From contig JAJFFP010000069.1 of NCBI GenBank assembly GCA_021776595.1, positions 1 through 36,258 on the forward strand: DNA of 36,258 nt. Direction: 5' to 3'. The position numbers and the translations under genes are program-made. The notes below the pieces were generated by a model that was not told where the DNA came from, searched no databases, and saw only the letters and a list, made by a program, of their open reading frames with translations. Position 1 is the stretch's first letter. Each line of letters starts with the position of its first letter. Source of the stretch: Robiginitomaculum sp. GTDB lineage: Bacteria; Pseudomonadota; Alphaproteobacteria; Caulobacterales; Maricaulaceae. Shown one piece after another: positions 17,976 to 26,258 of the stretch.

Positions 17976-19937
17976 TTAGTGTTCGTTATCAGGGGTGTGT
18001 CCTTGTGGGAACAGATCCAGTATTAGCCCCTGGGTATTGTCATCACGCATTGCCAGACCCTTGATCGGGTTTACCGCAGCGCTACGGTCATCATCTTCGG
18101 TCCGCAAAGTGACAGCACCACTATAACTACCTGCGACATCGCAGCTCTGCAGTGATAAAGTAACCCTGTAGAAGTTAGAGCTTGCACCATCAGCACTAAA
18201 TCCACCTGAAACGTTACAGGACTGGGTAGAGCCCGGTGCGCTATAGGTGCCGCTAAATGAGCCATCACTGGCAACATTCATATTGCCTATGTCTGTCCGA
18301 CCATCATAAAAGTCAAAATTGCCACGAAGGTCAGCCAATACGGTCGCCCGGTCATAGTCACGAGAATAGGCCGCCCGGATAGAACCATTGCCAATGGACG
18401 AAGCGGTTGCGCCGGTTGCTGGAACATAGGTGCCGTTCATGAAATTATTGGCCGCCCAAGTGCCGCCTAATAGATAGGAGACCCCACCTGCACTGCCACC
18501 AAGGTCCAGTGCCGTCGTGTTAGCCGTCCAGTTACCGGCGCCATCAGTGCTAAGCGTGCCATTGATAAGTGTGGCTGCACCTGATGAATGCTCACTGGCA
18601 TCGCTGGCCCGCCCAGGCTGGTCATGATCGCTATCACCATTGTCACCATTGTGGTCGCCATCACCGTTCTGGTCACCATTGTGGTCGCCATCACCGTTCT
18701 GATCACCATTGTGGTCGCCATCACCGTTCTGATCACCATTGTGGTCGCCATCACCGTTCTGGTCACCATTGTGGCCGCCATCACCGTTCTGATCACCATT
18801 GTGGCCGCCATCACCGTTCTGGTCACCATCACCGTTCTGGTCACCATTGTGGTCGCCATCACCGTTCTGGTCACCATTATGGTCACCATTGCCATCTTCG
18901 CGATCATTATCGCCGTAGATAATTGCATTCAAGGCACCGGATGAGGAAACAAAAAACAGGCCTTCATGGTAGCTACCATTGCTCCCGCTCAAACGAGCTT
19001 CCCAAATACCTTCAGGTAAATCAGTTGCGTTTGATGCTGCCGGTGCGGGGGCGGTTACCGCCAGGCCGGTGGCACCGCGACCTTCACCGCGTTGATCACT
19101 TTGCGGGGCACTTTCTTCATAAAACCGCAAATATACCCGCGAAATATCAGGGAAGTCCGGGATCCCCGCCTCGGCATCAGCATTGGCAAAGACCGTGTAA
19201 GTAGAAGGAGTTGCCCCCAGACGCGTGTGAATAAAGGTAGAAGGCGTGGCCAGACAGGCACCTGTGTCATTGGTTTCACAGACAAACAGACTAATTGGCA
19301 GGGCCACCCCGCCGGTATCCGGCATGGCGATCAGGTCTGCATTTTCTGAATCGCCATTGGTTCCAGAGCCAATATTAATGGCGGAAATGGCCATGGCTTC
19401 GGCACCGCCAGCCGTTGGAATGCGGATGTAACCGTCCCCACTGGGGGATTGGGCAATCGTCAATACGTCCGGTGAGGGGGTCGCTGAAGCAGAGAATTGC
19501 AAGGCATTTACACCATCGATTACCGGAGCCTGCACATTCCCTCCAGCACCATCGGCACAAGTATACGCCAGACGAACCGGGCCGGCCGTCACCGGTGCAT
19601 TGGCTGTAAACGTCAATACAAAGGCCTGTGCGGCGCCTGGCTCAATATCAACCGGCGTATCGGCGGTGGTTGCCGGTGTTGCATTATCGGATTGCATGGC
19701 CTGATAGGAGATGCTGAGCGGCAGGCTTGAATTACGCAAACCAATACTACAACCCTGTGCGATGCTGTCGCCGCCATTAATCATACTGGCAAATATTGTC
19801 ACCGGCGTATTGATGGTCGTCGAACGACTGGACGGCAGGACCGCAGCCTGTAGTGCCGGTCCGGCGAGGGCAGGCACGGATGCAGACAACATTGTCAGCG
19901 ATACAGCACCGAGGAAAAGGGCTTTGCGAGAAGTCAT
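17976..19937 (-). CDS. Exported protein with tandem NGDGDHNGDQ repeats
   Basis: The 653-residue precursor has a clear Sec signal (MTSRKALFLGAVSLTMLSASVPALA). An N-terminal beta-rich region of about 300 residues with paired cysteines follows. Then comes a hydrophilic block of roughly eight 10-residue repeats (NGDGDHNGDQ and variants), and a C-terminal region rich in Gly, Ser and aromatic residues (FSGTYSAPGS, YSGAVTLRTE) that looks like antiparallel beta sheet. The repeat spacing of Asp and Asn is reminiscent of calcium-binding loops, but this is inference. The ATG at 19937 has AAAGGAG upstream. I recognise no named family; a surface or periplasmic structural role is likely. Confidence 0.85.
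   Translation of the reverse strand: MTSRKALFLGAVSLTMLSASVPALAGPALQAAVLPSSRSTTINTPVTIFASMINGGDSIAQGCSIGLRNSSLPLSISYQAMQSDNATPATTADTPVDIEPGAAQAFVLTFTANAPVTAGPVRLAYTCADGAGGNVQAPVIDGVNALQFSASATPSPDVLTIAQSPSGDGYIRIPTAGGAEAMAISAINIGSGTNGDSENADLIAMPDTGGVALPISLFVCETNDTGACLATPSTFIHTRLGATPSTYTVFANADAEAGIPDFPDISRVYLRFYEESAPQSDQRGEGRGATGLAVTAPAPAASNATDLPEGIWEARLSGSNGSYHEGLFFVSSSGALNAIIYGDNDREDGNGDHNGDQNGDGDHNGDQNGDGDQNGDGGHNGDQNGDGGHNGDQNGDGDHNGDQNGDGDHNGDQNGDGDHNGDQNGDGDHNGDNGDSDHDQPGRASDASEHSSGAATLINGTLSTDGAGNWTANTTALDLGGSAGGVSYLLGGTWAANNFMNGTYVPATGATASSIGNGSIRAAYSRDYDRATVLADLRGNFDFYDGRTDIGNMNVASDGSFSGTYSAPGSTQSCNVSGGFSADGASSNFYRVTLSLQSCDVAGSYSGAVTLRTEDDDRSAAVNPIKGLAMRDDNTQGLILDLFPQGHTPDNEH
18634..18896. 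repeat. Tandem 30-bp repeat array inside the exported protein gene
   Basis: About eight units of a 30-bp sequence (core TCACCATTGTGGTCGCCA on the plus strand) encode the 10-residue NGDGDHNGDQ repeat. Units differ by a few bases and some are shortened by 12 bp, as expected from slippage. There are no spacers, so this is not a CRISPR array. Confidence 0.92.
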
Positions 19938-20080
19938 AATAATCTCCTTTGGGGTTGGCTTCTTCATGGGTTACTGCATTGACGCCACCATCGTTTCTGA
20001 CCCTCTATTACCCATGAAAAATAAAATTAATGATTGCTAAAACAATGCGTATTCGATTAAAAGCATTGGATAATAAATAT

Positions 20081-20108
20081 AAAAAGGCCAGCGTATTACC
20101 GCTGGCCT
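20081..20108 (-). terminator. Intrinsic terminator of the 20-24.5 kb operon
   Basis: On the minus strand AGGCCAGCG (loop GTAATA) CGCTGGCCT is followed by TTTT. The 9-bp GC-rich stem and U-tract are a textbook Rho-independent terminator, 26 bp after the TPR gene's stop codon. Confidence 0.88.
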
Positions 20109-20133
20109 CTTAAAGATAAAATGCTGTTTTATG

Positions 20134-20784
20134 CTATCTTTCCAGTTTGGACATCGCCTCTTTCATGGCTGTATTGATGTCCGAAATGCGGCCGGCATCA
20201 GCAACCGGGCGGTTGGGTCTTGCCGGCGCGGCCAGGGCGTGTTCAAAGGCGGTAATCGCTTCCTTGTATTTCTTGCGGTGCATCAGATAATCACCATAAA
20301 AATAGTTGGCATCAATCCCGTCCGGATTTATTGCCAATGCCTTTTGCAGATTTGCCAGCGCCTTTTTCTTGCTACCAAAACCAATGGGGCGACCTGGGAC
20401 CTGATAATAAAGTGAGCCAAGGCTGGTATAGGCAGAACCATTTAATGCCGTGCCGTCTATGGCGATGGCCTGTTGCAGTTCACGCTTAGCCTGTTTTGCC
20501 AGACCCAGGGCACCCATACCGCCCTTTATGCCAGCTTCAGTGCTTTTGATAATGGCAGACCATACCAGTGGCTCGGCCCGGTCCGGCCAGCGTGCACTCA
20601 CCTGATCGGCCTGACGGGCGAGGGCGTCCATCTTTTCCAGTTGCACGGAAGGGTCGGGCGTTTGATAATTGATTATTGCCCAATCATGTTGCAATGAGGA
20701 AATCTCATCCTGGACGGTATTTTCTGCAAAAGCAGATGGCGCAAGCATAAGAGCGCCTAATGCGGCAAGGGTTAGTGTTTTCAT
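20134..20784 (-). CDS. Exported TPR-repeat protein
   Basis: The 216-residue precursor has a signal peptide (MKTLTLAALGALMLAPSAFA). Helical repeats of tetratricopeptide type follow, clearest at the C-terminus (KKALANLQKALAINPDGIDANYFYGDYLMHRKKYKEAITAFEHAL, about residues 135-185). Such proteins are protein-binding scaffolds in the periplasm. AAGGAGT precedes the ATG at 20784. It begins 13 bp after the SDR stop and is followed by a strong terminator, so it is the last gene of the operon with the SDR, the ligase-HDO fusion and the hemolysin-family gene. Its role there is unknown; the TPR block is short. Confidence 0.88.
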   Translation of the reverse strand: MKTLTLAALGALMLAPSAFAENTVQDEISSLQHDWAIINYQTPDPSVQLEKMDALARQADQVSARWPDRAEPLVWSAIIKSTEAGIKGGMGALGLAKQAKRELQQAIAIDGTALNGSAYTSLGSLYYQVPGRPIGFGSKKKALANLQKALAINPDGIDANYFYGDYLMHRKKYKEAITAFEHALAAPARPNRPVADAGRISDINTAMKEAMSKLER

Positions 20785-20797
20785 TTCATACTCCTTT

Positions 20798-21565
20798 TCA
20801 GGTTTGCTGGATTTGGAAAAGATTGCGGGCAATTTTGTCATTGGCGGCCAATGAGCCATCAACAAGACGCGGTAAAATTGCATTAAGGCGGACAAAGAAG
20901 TTTTCAGGGAAGCCCAGATAAACATCCTTTTTGTTGGCAATTATGGCTTTCACAATACGGCGCACCACCATATCCGGGTCATCCATTTTCATACGTGTCA
21001 ATTCGGCAAAACGCATCACCATGCTGTTATTCAATGGGGTTTTGACGGCCCTGGGCGCAATATAGGTTACGCCGATCCCGGATCCACTCACTTCGCGGCG
21101 TATGGCTTCACTGAACCCTTTTAGCCCAGCTTTTGCAGAGGAATAGGTGGCGAAATGGGCAAAATTTATCGAGCCGAATATTGAGCCTATATTAACAATT
21201 TGGCCGCTGCCGCGCGAACGCATGGCAGGTAAGACCGCCTGGGTCAGAAGGACCGGCGCTACCAGATTTATCATGTAGGTTAGCTGGATAAAATCAGCAT
21301 CTTGCTTTTCCAGTGGACCAAAATATTGAACGCCAGCCAGATTGATCAATATATCTGGTTTTAGTGCTGCCAATTGGCTGGCAATCGCAGAAATACCGTC
21401 CTGCGTGGAAAGGTCGCCTTTAATCAGGTCGGCCTCAAACGACAGCTCTGTTGTGCGATCGACAATCGTGATCTTTGCACCTTTTTTTTCCATTAAGGCA
21501 CTGATCCGGCTGCCCAACCCGCCGGCACCGCCGGTAATGACCACACGTTTTCCTTTAAGCCGCAT
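20798..21565 (-). CDS. Short-chain dehydrogenase/reductase
   Basis: The 255-residue classical SDR has the cofactor motif TGGAGGLG (11-18), Asn100, catalytic Ser128 and the YSSAK motif with Tyr141 and Lys145. It should reduce a carbonyl or oxidise an alcohol with NAD(P)(H) in the cytoplasm. Cofactor preference cannot be fixed; Asp36 after the second strand hints at NAD(H). The ATG at 21565 overlaps the end of the ligase-HDO gene by 11 bp with GGAGA upstream, so the two are translationally coupled. In this operon it most likely processes the product of the ligase-HDO enzyme. Confidence 0.93.
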   Translation of the reverse strand: MRLKGKRVVITGGAGGLGSRISALMEKKGAKITIVDRTTELSFEADLIKGDLSTQDGISAIASQLAALKPDILINLAGVQYFGPLEKQDADFIQLTYMINLVAPVLLTQAVLPAMRSRGSGQIVNIGSIFGSINFAHFATYSSAKAGLKGFSEAIRREVSGSGIGVTYIAPRAVKTPLNNSMVMRFAELTRMKMDDPDMVVRRIVKAIIANKKDVYLGFPENFFVRLNAILPRLVDGSLAANDKIARNLFQIQQT

Positions 21566-23711
21566 TGGTAATCTCCACATTATGAGGGATGGCGGCAAAC
21601 ATATTGCCAAACAAAACAAATATATTCTTGGCCATATGCAGGATTGCTTCACGATCATCAGGATCGTCAATTTCGCCCATCAGATTGGCAAAAAACTTCA
21701 TGTGTTCCAGATCAAGTGCACCGTGAGATTTCAGATAGGAAAAACAGTTCTCCGGCAGCCCTAAATTCTTCTGCACGGCCTCGGCGCCAGAGGTGGCCAG
21801 TTGGGTGCTGGTGCCTTCAAGAACGAAAACCATGCCAAAAAATGCCGCCGGGTTTATTCTCGTGATGGTATCATAGGCATGGGAGACCATCATTTCTGTG
21901 GCAAAACGGGGTTGACCATTCCTGACCGCTTCTGCATCGCCGCCTGCATTGGCGATGTCATTGAGGATCCATTCCTCATGCCCGGTTTCTTCTTCTATAT
22001 ATTCATCCAGTGCCGCCAGCAATTTCGTCTTTTCGGGTGGCATATGAACTTTGGCACATTCCATCAAAGGCACCGTATGTCTGACGTGATAATAGGCTTC
22101 AGTCAGGTAAGCGATATAGGTTTCAAGGGAGATATTTCCCTTCATGGCATCTATAATCTGCGGCACAGTGCGCAACATTTGCTGTTCAAGGGCGGTTTCC
22201 TTTACCAGTCGCTCGAAAAAGCTCAGGCTTTGCCCCTGGGTTTGGTAACTTGTATCAATCACGGTTTCATACTCCTTGAGAATTTGAATACGACGAAGGC
22301 GTCCATTGCCCGTTACCAGTGCGTTGTCCGTCGTAAAGGGCATGGTTTTGCTCCAATGTTTAATCCGGGCATAATCGGGCAAACGGGCATTTACGCGCTC
22401 TATCGCGTTTGCCAGTGCGTTATCGTCAATATCAAATCCAGACGGCACGATGAGCGCGCCAAGAGCATTTCTGGCTTCTCCATATACCAGCGCCTGGCCG
22501 ATTTGCGGCTCTGCCAGCAACTCACTTTCCACCCATTCGGGCGCAATATTGCGGCCATATCCGGTAATGATGGTATTGGCTTTTCGTCCGGTGATCACCA
22601 GACGACCATTTTTATCAAGATGCCCCAGATCGCCAGTATGCAAGGGGGTGGAAAAGGTTTGCGCGCCCGCATAGCCAAGTATGGCCGGGTTGTGGATGAT
22701 AATTTCTCCGGCATTATCCAGGCTTAACCGGATATGAGGCAATGACCGTCCGGTTGTTTCAGAGTCACTGTCATGAGGGGTATTTAGCGCCACCACCGAG
22801 GCGGCTTCACTTAGTCCATACCCTTGATAAACCGGTAATCCGATGCGTTCTGCCCGTTTCAAAAGTTCTGGCGAGACCCGTGCCCCGCCAACAGCAATAA
22901 AGCGCATATCTTCCAGCTCTTTCTGACTCTGTTCCAGTGTCGATAAAACACCACCCAGTATTTCAGGCACCAGGATTGCGCTGTTTGCCCGCGCGGCGCG
23001 CAGACTATGCACCAACAGGGCAAAATCCGGCATAAAGGGGTGTGCAAACCCGATACTGGCGGCTGACTCTATAACGCAAGTCCCGCCAGCAAGCAGGGTC
23101 GTGTAAAGTCCGGCGACATTCTCCAGCAATACGCCAAGTGGCAGCACCGAAAAGTGGACGCCTGCGTAATCCTTGCCGATGGCGTCAACCAGAGAAAGTG
23201 ATACCGCTTCCATACCCTCCTGAGATAGACACACCCCCTTGGGGTTGCCCGTGGAGCCAGAAGTGTAGGTTATTTTGGCGGTTTGCTCTGGAATGATGGT
23301 CTTTGGCTTATCCAATGGCGTCAGCATTAACGAAAAAGGACCGATATGTAGTTTGTTGGGTGCCTTGCATTCCTGAATAGCCGATATTTTTTGTTCTTCT
23401 GTGATGATCCAGCCAGCGCCGCAATCATTGAGTGCATACTGGCGCTGAAGAGGGGTAAAAAATGGAGGCAGGGGAACACCGGGCAGGCCAGCCTGATAAA
23501 GTGCCAGGTCCAGTATTAGCCATGCCGGACCATTGGCAATGTCTATGGCGACAGGCTGCCCGCCATTACAGTTTTGCTTCAACCAGTCTGTGGTTTGATC
23601 AATAGTGTGGATGAGTTCCTGATAACGGCACCCCCATCCTGCGCCACTAACGGCAAGTTTATCCGGCTGTTGGCGAGCTTGTTTGCGGATAGCCGTGATG
23701 ACCTCACTCAT
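21555..23711 (-). CDS. Acyl-AMP ligase fused to heme-oxygenase-like diiron oxidase (HDO) domain
   Basis: The 718-residue protein joins two enzymes. Residues 1-480 are an ANL-superfamily adenylating domain: P-loop YTSGSTGNPKGV (149-160), YGLSEA (298-303), HTGDLG (358-363) and the hinge region RKANTIITGYGRNIAPEWVE. Residues about 500-710 are all-helical and carry the six-ligand pattern of HDO diiron oxidases: Glu575-x2-His578, Glu632, and His663-x3-Asp667-x2-His670, with the spacing known from UndA-type enzymes. The ligase should activate a carboxylic (perhaps fatty) acid and the HDO domain should oxidise or cleave it with O2. The A10 lysine appears to be Arg471. The start overlaps the upstream gene by 4 bp (ATGA). 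Substrate is unknown. Confidence 0.88.
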   Translation of the reverse strand: MSEVITAIRKQARQQPDKLAVSGAGWGCRYQELIHTIDQTTDWLKQNCNGGQPVAIDIANGPAWLILDLALYQAGLPGVPLPPFFTPLQRQYALNDCGAGWIITEEQKISAIQECKAPNKLHIGPFSLMLTPLDKPKTIIPEQTAKITYTSGSTGNPKGVCLSQEGMEAVSLSLVDAIGKDYAGVHFSVLPLGVLLENVAGLYTTLLAGGTCVIESAASIGFAHPFMPDFALLVHSLRAARANSAILVPEILGGVLSTLEQSQKELEDMRFIAVGGARVSPELLKRAERIGLPVYQGYGLSEAASVVALNTPHDSDSETTGRSLPHIRLSLDNAGEIIIHNPAILGYAGAQTFSTPLHTGDLGHLDKNGRLVITGRKANTIITGYGRNIAPEWVESELLAEPQIGQALVYGEARNALGALIVPSGFDIDDNALANAIERVNARLPDYARIKHWSKTMPFTTDNALVTGNGRLRRIQILKEYETVIDTSYQTQGQSLSFFERLVKETALEQQMLRTVPQIIDAMKGNISLETYIAYLTEAYYHVRHTVPLMECAKVHMPPEKTKLLAALDEYIEEETGHEEWILNDIANAGGDAEAVRNGQPRFATEMMVSHAYDTITRINPAAFFGMVFVLEGTSTQLATSGAEAVQKNLGLPENCFSYLKSHGALDLEHMKFFANLMGEIDDPDDREAILHMAKNIFVLFGNMFAAIPHNVEITNAA

Positions 23712-24514
23712 TGGCCTGCTCCAGCCATTGGGTAGTGCAATCGGGCCAGATATTTTTTGGATTTTCTGTCGCCTGCCATTCCAGCCGTATTATCATTATG
23801 CACCGGAAGTAAACGACAGCCAGCGGCAATATCGCCAAACAACACTTGCGGAGAGGTAGCGTAATAGGTGCCCCACTTTACGCTCTGGTCTTGCAGACGC
23901 GATTGATCTGCCCGTGCAAGTTGACGCGGATCAAGCCCTAAATGGTTAAAAAACCGTGCCAACACACGGGTTCCGGTAATGGTAGCATAGCTTAACTCTT
24001 GCGATTTGAGGTAATCAGCAAGCACCATGAACAAAAAGAAGGTGGCTCCCTGTCCTTGCGAGGCCAGGCTCCCTAATTCTGCAATTTTTTCACGCTCAAC
24101 GCGGTGACCAAGTTTATTACTGATTTCTTGTTCTATTGGCTGATCCAGGTATTGCTCCAGAAAAAGTGGCGCGTCATTTGCCAGGCGAAAACCAATGGCC
24201 GCCAGTATATTTCCGGAAGCATTGCGGGCGCTCATGAGATAGGGGTAATGCGTCTTTATTACCGCGCCATATTTTTCCGCATAGGTTTTTTCAATAAAGG
24301 CTTCAACTTTGCGGCGTTCAGGTAAAAAGTATTGAGTCAGGGAAATGAGGGCAGGGGTCACTCTTGCAAACCGGCCAACGGTATGGCGGTTAATCATTAC
24401 CTGTCCGCGATGTTCACCATCATTGCTGATCTGTAGTTTCAGGACACTCACAATTTTGCCTCGCTTTTGTCTTGGGGTTTGCTTTCGCTCATAACCACAA
24501 GACGAAGTCGTCAT
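23708..24514 (-). CDS. Thermostable hemolysin family protein (GNAT-like)
   Basis: The 268-residue protein matches the family named after Vibrio thermostable hemolysin (Pfam T_hemolysin): FIEKTYAEKYGAVI (73-86), YPYLMSARN, GFRLANDAPLFLEQYLDQPIE (108-128), EKIAELGSLAS (142-152), TITGTRVLARFFNHLGL (178-194) and KWGTYYATSPQVL (213-225). The GFR...LFLEQYL and ELGSLA pattern resembles GNAT-fold acyltransferases and AHL synthases, so an acyl-transfer role is more plausible than a toxin role; that is inference. The ATG at 24514 has GAGGGTGA upstream; a GTG at 24451 is an alternative. It leads the operon and overlaps the ligase-HDO gene by 4 bp. Confidence 0.85.
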   Translation of the reverse strand: MTTSSCGYERKQTPRQKRGKIVSVLKLQISNDGEHRGQVMINRHTVGRFARVTPALISLTQYFLPERRKVEAFIEKTYAEKYGAVIKTHYPYLMSARNASGNILAAIGFRLANDAPLFLEQYLDQPIEQEISNKLGHRVEREKIAELGSLASQGQGATFFLFMVLADYLKSQELSYATITGTRVLARFFNHLGLDPRQLARADQSRLQDQSVKWGTYYATSPQVLFGDIAAGCRLLPVHNDNTAGMAGDRKSKKYLARLHYPMAGAGQ

Positions 24515-24561
24515 TCTTCACCCTCTATTGCTTCTGCAATTTTTTTCATGATACTTGGCAC
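24515..24561. promoter_or_regulatory. 47-bp divergent promoter region
   Basis: This short gap separates the start codons of the hemolysin-family gene (minus) and the FecI-type sigma factor (plus). Both operons must be driven from here or from within the flanking coding sequence. It is AT-rich with a T-run (CAATTTTTTTCATGATAC). I see no Fur box or sigma consensus good enough to name. Confidence 0.5.
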
Positions 24562-25086
24562 ATGTCAGCAAATGCGCTTGAAACCACATATATGGAGCAA
24601 CGTGCCAACCTCATCCGGTTTCTGGCTGCGCGGCTCCGCAATGAAGCCATTGCAGAAGAGCTGGTGCAGGAATTGTGGATAAAAGTAAGTGCCAACAAAA
24701 TCACTGAGCCAGTGGGCAACCCGGTGGGTTATCTGTTTACCATGGCGGCAAACCTCTCACTTGATAACATACGCCAAAGACAACGCCGTAACCGCCGTGA
24801 TGAGAAATGGACAAATGAGAGCACCAATAAGGTCGGTGGCTTTACTACCAGTTATGATGAAGATGGTGAAACGCGCCTGCTGCGCGCCGAAAATATAGCA
24901 AAAGTGCGCGCCGCCATAGACACCCTGCCACCCAAAGCCCGCCAGGCCTTTGTTTTGCACCGCATGCAGGGTTTATCCCATAAACAGGTTGCCGCAGAAC
25001 TTGGTATTTCAGTCAGCACAGTGGAAAAACATATTATCAAGGCCATGCGGGCTTTGACGGTGATTTTACGTGAGACAGAACCATAA
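24562..25086 (+). CDS. ECF sigma factor, FecI type
   Basis: The 174-residue protein has sigma region 2 (ELVQELWIKV...NPVGYLFTMAANLSLDNIRQ) and region 4 with a helix-turn-helix (LPPKARQAFVLHRMQGLSHKQVAAELGISVSTVEKHIIKAMRAL). FecI-type factors direct RNA polymerase to the genes of a partner TonB receptor when an outer-membrane ligand is sensed. The ATG at 24562 is chosen because the frame upstream (from 24472) overlaps the divergent gene and has no sigma-like sequence; the ribosome binding site is weak. The FecR and receptor genes follow on the same strand. Confidence 0.92.
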   Translation: MSANALETTYMEQRANLIRFLAARLRNEAIAEELVQELWIKVSANKITEPVGNPVGYLFTMAANLSLDNIRQRQRRNRRDEKWTNESTNKVGGFTTSYDEDGETRLLRAENIAKVRAAIDTLPPKARQAFVLHRMQGLSHKQVAAELGISVSTVEKHIIKAMRALTVILRETEP

Positions 25087-25197
25087 AAACGGCCCTGAAA
25101 TCAACGTTTGGAGCCTAAAGAATATTTTATTGTAAATAAAACTGGAGGTTTTGCCTAGGCGGCGGCGTTACCACAATAAGACATAAGAAAGTAAACC

Positions 25198-26235
25198 ATG
25201 ACCAGCACGTCAGAAAATAGCGCCATTGGCGCCCTGGAAGAACAGGCTCTGCAATGGCATGTCCGGCTACATAGCGGGTCAGCCACAGAACAAGACTGGC
25301 TTGCGTTTACTGACTGGCTGGAGGCCGATCCGGCACACAATGATGCCTATACAGGTGTGGCATTGACCTGGGAAGCCAGTAAACATCTAAAAGACGTTTT
25401 TGAAAATGAACGGGCACCGCAAACCGATAATGTTGTGGCTTTTCCCTTTCACCGTTTGCGTCAAGCCATCAAGACCAAACCTTTGGTATTTGGCGGCGGA
25501 TTTGGGGCGGCCATTGCCGCTACGCTGTTGGTATTAATGGCGCCGGTCTTTCTTGGTCAGAACGGTATGCCAAACGGTATCAACTACGCCACCGGCGTTG
25601 GCGAACAACGCACCGTTGCCCTTGCCGATGGCAGCACTGTCATTCTCAACACCAATTCCTCTATAACCGTGCGTATGGACAAACAGGTCCGAAATATCGC
25701 CTTAAATCATGGGGAAGCCTTTTTTACGGTAAAACACGAAAAACAACGTGCATTTATTGTGGCGGCCAATGATTTGAATATTCGTGATGTGGGCACACAG
25801 TTTGATGTGCGCATGGATGCAGATCGCACACTGGTTTCCGTTACGCAGGGTATTGTTGAACTGTTGAATCAGACACAAAATCAGGCACTGGCCGATCAAC
25901 CCCTGCGTCTTGTTAAAGGGCAACAGGCGGTCCGCGACTCCAGCAACAAGATCAGTATTCAAGCCTTTGATGCTGAGCGGGCTACGGCCTGGCGGCAGGG
26001 ATATTTGGTGTTTGAAAACACTGAACTGCCTAAGGTCATAGCCGAACTGAACCGCTATTTTGAACGCCCAATCCGCCTGGTCGATGTGGATACATCAAAG
26101 TCGCGCTTTTCCGGCATTTTGCAAATTGCAGATCAGGATCGCGCTGTGAGGGATATTGCCGCACTTGAATCTCTAAGTGTTGCGGTTACAGATTTTGAGA
26201 TCATACTGAAACCTGATAGTCAAATTCATCAATAA
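25198..26235 (+). CDS. FecR-family anti-sigma factor/transmembrane sensor
   Basis: The 345-residue protein has a cytoplasmic N-terminal DUF4880 segment (LEEQALQWHVRL ... AHNDAYTGVALTWE, about 14-60), one membrane helix (about 98-122) and a periplasmic FecR domain (GVGEQRTVALADGSTVILNTNS ... DVGTQFDVR). The C-terminal part (LVFENTELPKVIAELNRYFERPIRL) is typical of the end that contacts the receptor's signalling domain. It relays the occupied state of the TonB receptor to the FecI sigma factor across the inner membrane. It lies 111 bp after fecI-like and 23 bp before the receptor gene. Confidence 0.95.
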   Translation: MTSTSENSAIGALEEQALQWHVRLHSGSATEQDWLAFTDWLEADPAHNDAYTGVALTWEASKHLKDVFENERAPQTDNVVAFPFHRLRQAIKTKPLVFGGGFGAAIAATLLVLMAPVFLGQNGMPNGINYATGVGEQRTVALADGSTVILNTNSSITVRMDKQVRNIALNHGEAFFTVKHEKQRAFIVAANDLNIRDVGTQFDVRMDADRTLVSVTQGIVELLNQTQNQALADQPLRLVKGQQAVRDSSNKISIQAFDAERATAWRQGYLVFENTELPKVIAELNRYFERPIRLVDVDTSKSRFSGILQIADQDRAVRDIAALESLSVAVTDFEIILKPDSQIHQ

Positions 26236-26258
26236 TATTAACAGATTGCGCTGTGCCC

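Noticed and set aside
18634-18896. Possible CRISPR array
   Set aside because: The 30-bp units are directly tandem with no unique spacers and lie in frame inside a coding gene.
18569-18944. Long open frames on the plus strand over the repeat array
   Set aside because: They are shadows of the 30-bp repeat, which lacks stops in several frames. They have no start signal and only repetitive His/Arg or Thr/Val composition.
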